Shown here: in pieces, positions 15,377-27,314 of the stretch
Position numbering within the stretch: the first letter of the stretch is position 1
How the letters are laid out: every line of letters starts with the position of its first letter
Source: Purshia tridentata
Lineage: Eukaryota; Streptophyta; Magnoliopsida; Rosales; Rosaceae
Assembly (NCBI GenBank): GCA_003254885.1
Contig: QANT01004495.1
Span: forward strand, 1 to 41,719
Direction: 5' to 3'
Length of the DNA stretch: 41,719 bases
Translations under genes and position numbers: made by a program
The notes under the pieces: generated by a model
What the model was told of the DNA's origin: nothing
The model's input: the letters and a program-made list of their open reading frames with translations, nothing else
The model's database searches: none

Positions 15377-18300
15377 TTACATTAGTCTCAGTTCATATTC
15401 ACCAGCCATTGTTATGTATCTCACCCATGGAAGAGCCTGGTATCCACTTTTCTCAATGATTTTTAGGTATCGGACCTACAAAAACCAAATGCCAAATAGG
15501 AACATTAGTGTGAACCAATCACAGCTAGAGTCTCATTCAACCAAATAATGACGTTCATGACACACCTGAATGCCTGAGACAGTAAAATACGGTATCTCAA
15601 ACCTCACACGGACAGGAGCTTTTCTTTCAGGAGCTCCATCTTCAGCAGTTATACTAGGAAGCCTAAATTCAGCCCTCAACATGTACTCCTACACAATTTA
15701 ATTTACAAACAAGATAAGGAAAATATATTGGGAAGGTCTCTGCAACCAATAATTTACTATATGGCCATAAACCATATGTATGGAGCCATAAACCAAGTCT
15801 CACCTTATTACCAGGAAAAGATTTTATTTTCCAGACCAGAGCATCATTCTCAGGAGCATATGCAGCAGATCCCATTGATGTCCGGACATTAGGCTTTGTA
15901 GCATCAGCAGGCACAGGAATATCTATTTCAACACTTGTAGCCGTGCTGTACCAAGTAACCAGAGCTTACAGTAAGAAATTCTGATAATGGCACTCATGAA
16001 TGGACTGTTAATGAGTAAAAAAATGGGTGTCCCCAACTGGGATTTTAATGGAATTTAATAGATTTGTTAAAAATTCAAGTGTTCTAAAAAACTCATGAAT
16101 TTCATTAAGTGGTGGATTTAATAGATTTGGATGGATTTTGTTCAAATAACAAAGGCATGAGAATTCCAACCAATTCCCCTTGGATTTTAATGGATTCCAT
16201 GAAATCTATGAAATCTGCAAACTTTTTAAAAATCTATTAAAATCCCAGTTGGGAAAAGTGGTTTTGTTAAGCTGTCAACAGTTGTAACTTAGATCCCAAA
16301 CCATTCTTTCTAATGGATTCAACATAAAACAAGAGTGAAGATACTACCCTAAAAAAGAAAGAACTGCTGCAATCTATAGAAATCCTTAAAGTGAATTTTA
16401 CACTAAAGAATATGTATCAATGCTTTTACCTGCGCTCTTTAAACTGGCTCCTTGCTTTTACCATGATTTCAAAACGACTTTTGGAATGCTTTTCAACTTG
16501 TGCTTCCACCCAGATAAGAGGCTTTACCTAAACCAATTCAAAAAAAAATTGGTCTTTCCTGCTTTATATTTTGTGCAAAAATAAACATAAATGTAAATCA
16601 AGGTTGCAGCCCCACCAACTGATTAATTTATGCTCCCTTTAGTTACGAAAAAATTAACAAGAATTTATAAACATGGGGGAAAAAGCATAATATGTGAAAT
16701 GAACCTGAGTGGCGAGTCTATATGACATCAGATCAAATTCTCCATCAGGGGGTACGAAGGATATAGTCCGGTCATTTTCAAATCGGGACAAACGTACACA
16801 CCTACAAAAAGTAAATAAGAAAGACTGTTAGCATATGAAGCAGCAGTAGAATGATAAGAATTGTAACTTGACTTATAAACATAATAGCAGTCAATCATAA
16901 TGAGAAAGGAAAAAATCTATGAAGCACCAGATATAATAATTAGCTACACAAGGCAACATACTGATGGAACTTTATATCATCCAGATCAATGGCTTTTCCT
17001 TTTGTTGTCCGACCTTGTGCCTCCAGCAGCAATCTATCATTTAGTCCAAGCTTACACTCGGGCATACCACTGCAACAAATTAAGCAAGTTTACCTGGTCA
17101 GTGTCTAAGATGAAGTTACTTTTATCAATGAAGGAGTAAACATCAAACGATCTAAGGTCAAAACCAATTAAATTAACAAATATTAAGATAATAGATATTT
17201 ATTTTCCGAGCTCAAATTAACATAACTAAGCTTTAAATAATCGGGTGGGATCTAGGTTAATCAGTGCCAGGCGCCTAAACCCATAATCATACAGGAGTTG
17301 TAATAAAAAAACTCATTTATCATAGTTGGTCAGAGCCCATTTAATTAAATGGGTACTTCATTTGTAGCAAATGCAGTTGCTACTTCCTATAATTTGTCTT
17401 AATACTAAATTCAAGGAGAAGTTATGACCTCAAATACGTTCTCATCTTTAGGGCCCCAACAACATCTGACCGTATTATTTGTCCATTGCTGTTGACAAGT
17501 ATATTGACACTTTCCACCACATCCAAAAACACCTGATAGAAAATGAATAGAGCATCATGATGCAAAACCCCTGGGTTTATTAATCAACAACAAAAATGCT
17601 AAGAGGATCAGCCTACTTCGTTCTTCTTGTATCGTATCCCTTCACTGCGCCAAGACACTGCATTTGTGACGGCCATGGGAGGACGCTGTGTAACCTCCAT
17701 CCTGTAGGCATCCGTTTTGATAAACTCACTAAGAATCTTGGCTTCAGTGAATTGCGGGAAACCAAAGTCCATAATTTCATCGAGTAACTCGTACTGTCAA
17801 AATCAGAAGGCCTAATTAGTATAGCCCACCAACAAAGTTGTTTGTTTCTTATTCCAATCTATAAAAGACATTACAAGTTAATTACCACTACGACAAAGTT
17901 GTCTCTTAGAGATTCCTCCTCTAGCTCTTCAAAATAGTGCTTAAAGACCTGCATACCGAAGCAAGCAAATAAAAGACTCATCTCAACGTGCGCAACAATG
18001 GATGATGAATGGCAATGGTATTATGACAAATACAAGTAAAACTACCCAAGAGTTTGAGAGTGCGTACATCAATCACACGGTGCAGAAAGAGAAGTAAGCT
18101 AGCAGCATTGCAGTTCTGCCTTGATGCAGCCATCAAGTAGACATTGTTGTGCAGTATGAACATGTAGCTGACTCCATTGTCATAAACCACTGGATCTTGG
18201 GACTGGATATCGCCCTAAAGAAGACAAAATTGCCCAGTAAATGACCCAGCTACTTTTTAGAGAAGCAACCTTAAATAGCATGAAAGGAAAGCTTGAAACT

Positions 18301-18527
18301 TGTTTATTCCAAATGGGAAATTGATGCAAACTTCATTGCCATTGAAGCATAAGATATTATCACACCGAAAACAAAAGCAAGAAAGAATGAAAGTTTACCT
18401 CTTTCTCGATGAACTTGGTGAAGAAGCGCTCGGCCTGAGCTGCAGAGACATCACCACGGTAGTCGCGCCAAATCAACACTCTCCCTTTGATGTCCAATAG
18501 AAAAAGCGCCGAGGCGGCGCCGGCCAT
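15377..18527 (-). CDS. AP1M2: AP-1 clathrin adaptor complex medium (mu) subunit, 11 exons, 428 aa
   Basis: The mu subunit of AP-1 selects tyrosine-motif cargo for clathrin vesicles at the trans-Golgi network/early endosome. Exons in transcript order: 18527-18399, 18214-18068, 17948-17886, 17793-17617, 17532-17429, 17069-16962, 16801-16705, 16527-16430, 15945-15804, 15688-15566, 15475-15377. All introns are GT-AG and every junction keeps frame. The total of 428 codons plus stop is the usual plant AP1M length. The start at 18527 gives the conserved MAGAASALFLLDIKGRVLIW; an in-frame ATG at 18566 would add 13 unconserved residues. The N-terminal longin-like domain covers about residues 1-140 (ASRQNCNAASLLLFLHRV). 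The mu-homology domain follows (WRSEGIRYKKNEVFLDVVES, GMPECKLGLND, LARFENDRT-type region, RTSMGSAAYAPENDALVWKI) and ends GEYELRLM. The symbol follows Arabidopsis HAP13/AP1M2; AP1M1 is equally possible by sequence. Intron 8 carries a MITE-like insertion. Confidence 0.95.
16031..16254. mobile_element. MITE-like element in intron 8 of the AP-1 mu gene
   Basis: The left end CCCAACTGGGATTTTAAT (from 16032) is matched in inverted orientation by ATTAAAATCCCAGTTGGG (ending 16253). The similarity continues inward through AATAGATTT. The interior is AT-rich and itself partly palindromic (repeated GGATTTTAATGGATT words). The size of about 223 bp, the long inverted ends and the lack of coding sequence fit a non-autonomous DNA element. 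I could not see a clear target-site duplication, so the superfamily is not assigned. Confidence 0.7.
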
Positions 18528-19282
18528 TTGAATCAAGGATCGAGATTGGATCCAACAAATATCCAAACCGCTCTCTCTTTATCTCTCTCGCTCTGGTTTT
18601 GCTTTCTACGTCATAACAACTTTAAAAGACCGATAGAAGTGAAATGGGTTTCTTCCGAGCTCGAATGCTATGAATTTCAAGCAAAATTGAGCTGCTGTTA
18701 ATGATGATGATGAAATTCAATGAATTGAATTGCTGGGTCTTCTGGTACCTGTTGGGTCTGGCCAGGTGGATTCGAGTGTTGGCTTTGCGACGCACGTGCT
18801 GCCTCTCGTCGAATGATCATAATGGGTTGCAGTAGTCATGACCTGTACTCACATTTCAGTTTTCCACACAACCACGTAATAGAGCCCAATAAAAAGGTTT
18901 CTACTTCAGACCAAAAAAAACAAGAAAAAGGTTTCTGCTTTGCCTGATATGGACCTGATTTAGTGGGCTCATGCAGAGCCTGTGAAATTCGACTAATTTT
19001 TAGTGTCACCCCACAACCCCCATGGTTGAATATATGGTCTTTTTTTCATATTTAAAAATGTGTGATTTAAGTAATTTTATGAGAATAAAATTGTAATTAG
19101 CTTAGTTTTGGTTAATAGAAGATGAGGTTCATATTCTAGTGGGTGGCAACAGTGTCACTCTGTGTGTGACAACATTTACTTGCACATTTTTCTTTTGGAC
19201 TAAAGAACAATACATTGAAGATTTTGGGATGGGTTAAACATGAAAGACTTCTAATTATACATGAAAGATTTTGGCCTCTAGT
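18528..19282. promoter_or_regulatory. Spacer holding the AP-1 mu promoter and the LysM kinase 3' end
   Basis: This region lies upstream of the AP-1 mu start codon and downstream of the LysM receptor kinase stop, both on the minus strand. A pyrimidine/purine tract just upstream of the AP-1 mu start (about 18565-18600) is likely 5' UTR. A perfect G-box core, CACGTG, lies at 18793-18798. No clear TATA box was found, as is common for housekeeping trafficking genes. Confidence 0.45.
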
Positions 19283-22177
19283 TTATCTTCCAGTGAACAA
19301 CCCACTGAAGACCTGACTCTTCCCTCCAAGTGATGCTTCCCATTCAATTGAGGACATCAATATTTGAGAGAGTGTCTGGACAATTTCTCTCATCTCTGGT
19401 CGATTAGATGCCTCTTCACTCGAACACCTCTTTGCTACTTCTGCCATCTGCCAAGTCCATGAGGTTTGTGACATGCATAAGTTCAACAGATTATATATTA
19501 AGTATAATATAAGTGCTAATAAATTAATTAAAATTTCAGTTTCAGCACAAACCTTGTAGACTTCTTCTATGGGGTAGCTTCGTCTCAGGTTACCATCTAT
19601 TATAGCTTCCAAAGCAGTTTCTGGATATTTTTCTTTGAACACTTCATATAGCTGCAGAAAAGAGAAAACTGTCCCTTACTGATCTTTTTCATGAGCATTA
19701 TGCAGCTTAGTAGAGTAGACCACAGAATTTTTATTGAACTAATTTGTTGAGGGCTTACAACTGAAATGAGTGACTTCATCCTTGTTGGTTTGCTGTTGTC
19801 ACGAACGATTGCACGCAGACCAGTTATCAGCTCTGCTACTACCACTCCGAATGCATATACATCAGTTTTTGATGTCATTTGCAGCTGACGCACAGATCTT
19901 GCAAAACAGTAGTGAATGGTAAATTCATAAGCTTACAAATTACAACTAATTAAACCTCTATTTTCTTTGACAAGTGCACAAGAAAACTAGTAATTCTATG
20001 CATATACATATGAGCATGAAACTTACTCAGGAGGAATGTAACCAGGTGTTCCAACCACGCGTGTTGCCACAATTTCTTCTTCATTTGACCTTTCAACTAG
20101 TCTTGCTAGCCCAAAATCTGCTACCTGTGCAACCAGCCATCACATAAATAAACAGGAACGGTTTATAGAGAATGGGGTAATTGCAAACTGAATCACACAC
20201 AAACTCACAATGTAGTCTTAGCTAGCAATTGATAATGTGTGTACCTTTGCTCTGAGTCCTTGATCAAGCAGAATGTTACTGGTTTTTATATCGCGGTGCA
20301 CATATCGCGTCTTTGTGTGATCATGAATGTATTCAATTCCTCTTGCAGTATCCAATGCTATTTGTGCTCTTGCAGTCCATGAAAGAGGTTGATTACCTGC
20401 AGGTACTCTCTAGTGCATGAGCCTCAAAAATACCCAATTGGCTAAATAGATGTATGCACACTAGAAATTGAGCATTAGTAAGTGGGATGTGTATCCATAA
20501 CATGAGTGTGTACCTTTCAGCAATGGGTCATGAAGATGGTCATTGAGGGATCCATTTTGAACGAACTCATATACCAAACACAGATGGTCATCTCCACTGG
20601 CATATCCCAGCAGCTCCACCTGAGAATAAGACATGGTCACAACAAATTTCATCTATTTCTATGCTTTTTCTTTCATAATTTTTTTTCTTCTTACCACATT
20701 GTTATGATGTATCTTGCATAAAACCTTGAGCTCAACAAAGAACTCCTTTGTTCTGCTTGATCTCATCTTCTTGATTGCAACTTCCTGTATTTCAAACAAG
20801 GCATGCATGGTTGTAGACCTGAGTTTTAAAGTAAATATAAACTGTATGCTTAATGCATTGACAGAATTCAGGAATGGTATGGTTTATGATACCAATTCTC
20901 CTATTATGCCAAAGTACACGCTGCCATATCCACCCTCCCCGATTTTCCTGGTTTCGTCAAAGTTGCTTGTAGCCTTATTGATGTCCTCCATACTATATAT
21001 AACTGCTCCTTCATTCTCAAAAGTTTCTGCAACAATCATTACTATATCACATTTCTTTTTGTCTAAAAATTAATTGATATAAGTGAACCCATTACAGGTT
21101 TATAAAGATGGAGTTGAGAATGTCTTACCTTCAATTTGCTTTTTGAAAAACTGTTGCTTCAATGAGAAAGCTTTCTTTACAGGCTGCTGTAGATCTTCTT
21201 CTATGTTCTTCCTGTTTCTGTGTCTTATAAAAAGGAATACAACCAATGTGACCACTGAAAGCAAACCCACAGTTGACAGTATGCTTATAATTATAGTCAA
21301 TTTGCGTCTCTTTCCTGGTTTCAGTTAGGAAAATTTAGTTAGCTTTATGGAACTTCAGCTTCAGAACTTCAGTTAGAAACCCACATAATGCAAACTAAAC
21401 TTTTTGGACATTTGAGCAAAATAAAACAATACCTTGATTGTTGGCTCCAAGCCCATTGATCTCCATTGGCACAAACAACACCCAACCCACATCTATAAAG
21501 CTTGGGTTATTAGTGAGATCTCTGTTCAAATTCACAATCTCACCCTCTTTTGCAGATAGGAGACCTTCAATTTCTGATAAAGTATCATGGTCTTGAACTG
21601 TGTATGTCACAACCTTCTGTGATACTTTTCCAACACATCCACAAAGAAGGTGAATGTTGGTCATATTGCCTACACCAAATGGCTCCTCTTCTACTCCAAC
21701 ATCCAAAGCCTGCCCACTGTAAAACTCACTCACAACGTTGCCAATTGTGTCATCCTCTGCTTTAACTCTGTAAAGGGTGTCATATAAATATATTTGGGTG
21801 CCATTGATGTCTCTGCAAGTACAAGGAACAGATACAAGATAGTCTTGTTGGTCACCATGGGCTATGGGTTTGATGCTTGATTCATTGACCGAGTACAAAG
21901 TGGCTATTTCCGTTATGTTCTGGCCTTTAAAGATGTGATACAGATAGGAATTGCAGTTCTGAATGTGATCAGAATCAGAACAAGTAAAAGGGTACATGCG
22001 GGTTGACTTTATGCCAACACTGAAGGAGAGAACATTATGATAGGCAGTGGTGAAGAGAATAAGAAGGAGAAGAAGATAATATTGGGGGCTTAAGGAAGCC
22101 ATTTTCATAATAATGATGATTAGCAATGCATAGGGAAATAAAGATGAATAAGAATAGCTAGCTTCTGGTTTTGCCAT
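19283..22177 (-). CDS. LYK3: LysM-domain receptor-like kinase, LYK3 type, ten exons, about 614-637 aa
   Basis: A plasma-membrane receptor kinase with a LysM ectodomain for chitin- or Nod-type glycan signals. Exons in transcript order: 22177-21433, 21314-21129, 21026-20893, 20784-20695, 20619-20514, 20396-20245, 20124-20027, 19897-19759, 19651-19553, 19447-19283; all junctions are GT-AG and in frame. Numbered from 22177, an in-frame Met at residue 24 (22108) or 26 (22102) would begin a classical signal peptide, so the true start may be there (614 or 612 aa). The ectodomain has the family cysteines C66, C75 and CxC pairs CTC (119-121) and CGC (179-181). Exon 2 encodes the transmembrane helix ([20 protein letters not shown]). 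The kinase is complete: [41 protein letters not shown], with the usual RPEM near the end. The intact HRD and DFG, and the multi-exon layout, fit the active CERK1/LYK3 branch and not the pseudokinase LYK4/5 branch. The LYK3 label is by overall resemblance. Confidence 0.9.
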
Positions 22178-23004
22178 TACATGTTTGTTAGTTTGCTATG
22201 AAAAATTAATATTTGTCTTCCTCAAGAGGCCAAGATAATTATTATAATATGGATTAAATCAACTTAGATAATCTAACATATTATAAGCTGTAGGTCCAGG
22301 GATGACAACATTTTAAGGTGTATTTGGGAGATCAAATTTGCTATTTGCATGTAGTTGAACAGTGAAAGTGTGACCACATTAAAACAGGAGGGTCAAGTAT
22401 TGTTTGTGCCTTGTTTTTTCCGTCTGCACGAATGAGACTGCTTTGTTTCTTTGTGCTTGCTATCTTATCCCTCGTCTGTTCCCTTTGTTTCCCAGTTTTG
22501 CCTTATCTTCCTTTGAAAGCATGCAGTAGTTAAAGTGTCAATTACGCTTATGATAACACCATTGAAGGCCAACCCCATTATTGACATTTCAATGCAGCTG
22601 CTGTAAGATTTCATTTGCAATTTTTCAGCAGATAACCCCTCTTAGCCTTGATGAAAAATTGGGATTTTTTAAAAGAAATTTCACATGTCATTTCCCATGC
22701 TTCATTTATTCATGCTTGTAATGTATGAGTTAAGCACAGAAATTAATAAATGGGGACATTTACATACTAGGCTTACTAGCAGTTCATACAATCATACTAG
22801 ACATCCCATTGATTGCTATCAAAGTTTCTGCAACACCCATTTATTACAACATAAATACATACATAAAGGAAAAAAGCAACTATGTGACATATATTAGCTA
22901 ATCCAGAAAGTGATGATTGAGTGACATAATTCATAAGTCTAAAACTCATAAACGACAGTTGATTAATAGTCCAAAACTTATGAACGACAGCACGTATGAC
23001 CCAT
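22178..23004. other. Spacer between the oleosin 3' end and the LysM kinase start
   Basis: AT-rich DNA with no gene seen. The right part should contain the 3' UTR of the oleosin gene, and the left part the promoter and leader of the LysM kinase. An ATG-stop unit (ATGTAA) at 22182-22177 overlaps the first in-frame ATG of the kinase. Confidence 0.45.
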
Positions 23005-23613
23005 TCATGCCTTTATACCTTCTTGAGCCCGGCCGCTTTCATGGGCCCTTCCGCGTTTTTCGCTTATTTGGGCCCTTCCGCTTTCTCCTTCCTGAGTCCT
23101 TCCTACATCCTGAGCCTTGTGCTGGACATTCTGGCCCGTTTCCTTAGCCTTCTGGCCCAAGTCACCTGCAGTCTCCTTAGCCTTCTGGCCCAAGTCCCCC
23201 GCAGTCTCCTTAGCCTTCTGGCCCAAGTCACCCGCAGTCTCCTGCAGTCGGTGCTTGGCATGCTCCATCTGCTCCGGGAACCGCATCCGACTCAGATACT
23301 TGGCCAACCAATGGAAAGATGAAAGCGCCGTGATACCGAAAGCCCCCGAAGTCAAAATCCCGGTGACAGCCAGCCCTATAACCAAAGCCGCCGGGACCAA
23401 AATCGGGCTGAAGATAACAAACAGCGGGGCCGAAACAGCGAGCCCAATGATCGTTACGACGAGTGTCAGTCCAGCAAGGAAGAGCAGAGTGCCGCCAACT
23501 GGCACGAGAGTGGCCACCGCCAGAACTTGCGAGGCAGGGGGACCATTTTGAGGAAGAAAGCTTTTCGAAGCCTCATCTGGGTGCTGATGTTGTTGTTGTT
23601 GCTGGTCAGCCAT
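23005..23613 (-). CDS. Oleosin (H-type, with 11-residue tail repeats), 202 aa
   Basis: A structural protein of the oil-body surface that keeps seed lipid droplets from fusing. Single exon. A glutamine/histidine-rich polar N-terminus (1-30) is followed by a hydrophobic hairpin of about 70 residues (about 31-107). At its turn sits the oleosin proline knot P-x5-SP-x3-P, here P63, S69, P70 and P74 in PLFVIFSPILVP. The tail begins at the conserved amphipathic LAKYLSRMR-type stretch. It then contains three perfect copies of ETAGDLGQKAK (125-157) and a degenerate fourth (158-168), which would form an extended amphipathic helix. The length and the C-terminal insertion fit the high-molecular-weight (H) class. 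Upstream motifs suggest seed expression. Base composition is more GC-rich than the surroundings, as is usual for oleosin genes. Confidence 0.96.
   Translation of the reverse strand: MADQQQQQHQHPDEASKSFLPQNGPPASQVLAVATLVPVGGTLLFLAGLTLVVTIIGLAVSAPLFVIFSPILVPAALVIGLAVTGILTSGAFGITALSSFHWLAKYLSRMRFPEQMEHAKHRLQETAGDLGQKAKETAGDLGQKAKETAGDLGQKAKETGQNVQHKAQDVGRTQEGESGRAQISEKRGRAHESGRAQEGIKA
23142..23240 (-). repeat. Three 33-bp tandem repeats inside the oleosin coding region
   Basis: Three units at 23142-23174, 23175-23207 and 23208-23240 differ by only one or two bases each. Each unit codes for the same 11 residues, so copy-number change keeps the reading frame. The near identity at silent positions indicates recent expansion. 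Confidence 0.9.
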
Positions 23614-23696
23614 TGATGATGTTGCTTTGATTCCGGATTTGCTTGCTTTGCTGATTATATTGATCGATGAGAGTGGCGGTGAGGTGAGGGGGTGTG

Positions 23697-23773
23697 TTTA
23701 AAGGGGAGGGGGAGAGGGGACACGTGGAGGGCTGGGACAGATGTTGATGCGTGGAGAGGGGGGGGTTTGCATG
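23697..23773 (-). promoter_or_regulatory. Oleosin promoter motifs: TATA-like, G-box/ABRE and RY element
   Basis: Upstream of the oleosin ATG (23613), a TTTAAAC TATA-like element lies near 23697-23703, an ACGT core in CACGTGG at 23721-23727 and an RY core (CATGCA on the minus strand) at 23768-23773. A second RY core is at 23888-23893. RY plus ABRE/G-box is the known signature of ABI3/FUS3/LEC2 and bZIP control in maturing seeds. Presence of the motifs is seen; use in vivo is inferred. Confidence 0.55.
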
Positions 23774-26700
23774 GGGTTGGAGGGTGTTCATTGTCATCAA
23801 TTTTTATGTTTTGTTGGGTTGTGTACGTGTTTTGTGAATTGTGATGGGTTGGGTTTGGTGCAAATGGCAGAGTGCATTTCTGAAACTTGCATGCTTCCAG
23901 CTTCGTATATCCATTTATCCCTTTATCCTATATGATAAATATTCATAATTACCATGTTTTGCATTAAATGGTTTTTGCTAAGGACTTGGTTAACTTAGTA
24001 TTGAGCTTGAAAGAGGAGAATAGAAATAAGTAGAAAGAAAAGAGTATAAAAATTCAATAAGTATGAAATAATGGACAGTTGGATAAGGACTAGACCCAGA
24101 AGGCCAGAACTGAGCAAGGAAGGAACAAATTGGGTTGCATTCTTCCTAAATCTTAAGCTCGGCCCATGTGGTCTGTAGTGGGCTGCGTTTGGCAATCTGT
24201 CAGTCCAATTCTAACATATCAATCCACTAATATGTCTCATTTGCTTTTGCTGGAGATTATACCACACTCGAATGTTATTTGATATTACTTTTTGATTCAT
24301 ATAAAAAAGGATGAGAATCAAACTCTTGTCATAAGTATAGATAGAGTACGTACTTTACCACTGTAATTAATTCAAATGTTATTAGAAAAGTTCGATTACT
24401 GAAGATGGTGATTTTCTCTAGTCAAAGTTTGTGGCATATATATTCGAATGGAACACTTTGTGCACAGCTGATTAGAGGAGCTAGTATTATTCCTAATTCC
24501 CCTCAGAAAAATAAAATTATAAAGGGGTTAGCACTACTACACGATATGTTATATACTTTGGAATAAGGCAAATATACTTATATATATATTCCTCACAAAG
24601 ATATCAATCGGCTAGGATTCTTAATGGTGTAATATCTTGGTATAAGATATAGAATTTGACTTGATAAATGATTGCTCAAAGGCAGAATATGTACCAAAAG
24701 AAAGTGCAATTCTTTAACCCATAATCGAGCGATCTAATGTTTGTTTATAGTCGCATTGATGACCACCATCATGGCTACCATCATTGGTAATCTCAAACAA
24801 GAACCACTTTTCAGCATATAATATCAAGACCAGCATCGTAGAGGGAATAATATAAAGAGTGCAATGTTATAATTCAGTGGTTTTTAGCTACATATGTACA
24901 CCTTTTTTAGAATTGTGCATGTGGCGTCAAGTGATAAATCACTACATCACTATATCAATATATTATTCAGAATGAGAATGTTGCTTTGTCAGAAAAGTTA
25001 GCAATATATCGTCAAATTATGAATTTGGATGCAACTTCGATCTACAATGTCGCCATCTCATAATATGTACATATTTTTTAATATAGATGTTGACAAGTAA
25101 ATTCATCTTTTCACTAACTTTTCACTATTGAAGGAAAGATTTTCTACCATATTTATTTGGACCATTAATTATATTGAGTATGATATAACATCTCTGGCAA
25201 AATAAGATTGCTCTATATCCTAAATACTTGTATAATTGAGTATTGATTATATATATGTGCTTCTTCAAGTTTATTTATTTATTTATATTGCTTATAAGCA
25301 ATTGCTTAAAATTAATTAAAGTATAATTCAATAGATTCAGGTTATGATGCATTCGCGGCGCTAAATCTGATTGATGCCTTATCATTGCCAATCGATTGTT
25401 AGAATGCATGTATTTGGATCTGACCTTTTCTTTGTTTAATTCAATTATGTTTGTTTTTTGTAACTCAAACTCATTTTGTGCTTCCGTGTTAGATATGTTC
25501 AAAAAGATTGGATATATATGGTTCTGTTCCTGACCGAAGCATGCATCCAATTATTGATCAAGTGGAGAATTTAGAAAGTGATTGAACAATTGATTGGTGA
25601 TTTAAGTTTACAAAATTAAGTAAAGGAGTCGAATGCTTTTAATTACCAAGAAAGCGAAAGAGAGAAAAGCATGCAAACATATATATATATTTTTTAATTT
25701 TTTAACAGAAGTTTTTGTATAAAACCTTCAAACCAAGTCCTAATGCTGAATATGAAGTATTACCTCAAAATGACTATATATATATATATATTGGGATGTA
25801 TTTGGAAAACGGAAAACGCTGGTGCCATATGTATCTATTAATATATTTTCATATATGGTTCATATATATATAGGTATATATACAAAACGCTGGCATGTAT
25901 ACATACATATGAGAAGAAACTTTTTTCTGGCGTTAATGAAGGTGGTGGAGCATAGAGAATTTATGGTGGGGGCACAAAATAGGAGCCCCCACGTCCTGTT
26001 GTCTTGTTTGTCCTTTGTAATAAACCTATGTCTTGAGTCTCCTGCCATATATTATTTTTCACCTAGCTTGCTTCTTTTTCACGTCTTTGCAGAGAAGAAG
26101 ATTGATGTGTTGATGGATTCTGAATTAGTAATTATTGCATTGCAACCCCTCCTCTCCTCCAAATGAAAAGAAGCCAAGTCTTCAGAAAGCCATACTTCAC
26201 TTCTGTTCTTGCTTCCCCACTCACAGCGGCAGAGGGCCCATTTGCTTCAAGTCACAGCTACCTAGTTGACAGTACAAATAATATCACACCTTTCCCACAT
26301 ATAATTTATTGATATTTGGAAAAGTTAAAGTGTATATAAGGGAAAAATTGAAAAGGGAAAATATAAAGATACGATGTGAATTGGGATATTGAGAAGATTG
26401 GATTTGGTGCACCAAAATTTCCAAGGAAGAAAAGGGTGAGAGGCTTTTGGGGATTAATTTGGTGATCTCGAGGTAGTTGGCTCATCAGACAACTTGGAGG
26501 ACAGTGGAGGTGACTCTCACTGGAACCACTGCTGACCCAGATCCACATACGATTCTGATTCTCTTTCTTTCTCTCTCTCTGTGTTCGTGTGTGTGCGTGT
26601 GAGAATTGAGAGAGGCAGCGAGACAGTTTAACTATTCTTGATTTGTATGAGTGTAATATCTTTGTTGTGAGACAGATTGAGAGGGCTGACAAAAGTTATC

Positions 26701-26788
26701 AACAGAAAAATATATGAGTGTATGAGAGAGATGGAATGTAAAGAATTAGACAGTAGTCGAAGAATATAAGGAAATTCAAATCAAAGTC

Positions 26789-26790
<2 letters not shown>

Positions 26791-26825
<35 letters not shown>
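26791..26825 (+). repeat. (CT)n microsatellite
   Basis: An uninterrupted CT dinucleotide run of 35 bases in intergenic DNA; likely length-polymorphic. Confidence 0.95.
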
Positions 26826-26828
<3 letters not shown>

Positions 26829-27191
26829 ATGTATCTTAGAGTTTAGACCCAATTTAATCATGTACTTTAATTTGTTTAACCAGCTCAAAAATGTTCTTAT
26901 TATTGCCTGCATCCCTCAATTAATTTGCTCAGGAAAAAAAGAGGGAATGTATATATATGCTGCTCATTGACCTTGAAATATGGATTTGTTTGTTTAAGGA
27001 TATTAATGAAACCCTAACCCTAATTTTTCCTTTTCTGGTTTCATTATTGGCTAGTGTCACTTCCATATATGGTTCCTTGAAGGGGTACGTGTGTATATAA
27101 AATTACACTTTTTTTTTCTCTTTTATTTATAGGATGGCTTTAAATTGATACAAAATTAAGGGAGAGAGATAGAAAATGAGGAGGATACTGT

Positions 27192-27249
27192 GTGTTGAGA
27201 CTTTAATATATCCATATACTGTGTTGAGACTTTAATATATCCATATATA
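27192..27249 (+). repeat. 29-bp tandem duplication
   Basis: Two adjacent 29-bp units beginning GTGTTGAGACTTTAATATAT are almost identical. They lie just before an AT-dinucleotide tract. Confidence 0.8.
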
Positions 27250-27279
27250 CTGTGATGTTGACCAAAGAAAAAGGACTAG

Positions 27280-27282
<3 letters not shown>

Positions 27283-27312
<30 letters not shown>
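27283..27312 (+). repeat. (AT)n microsatellite
   Basis: Fifteen AT units in intergenic DNA between the oleosin and LOB genes. Confidence 0.95.

Positions 27313-27314
<2 letters not shown>

Noticed and set aside
22996..23551. Two plus-strand open frames opposite the oleosin gene
   Set aside because: They are antisense shadows of a clearly coding, repeat-containing oleosin frame.
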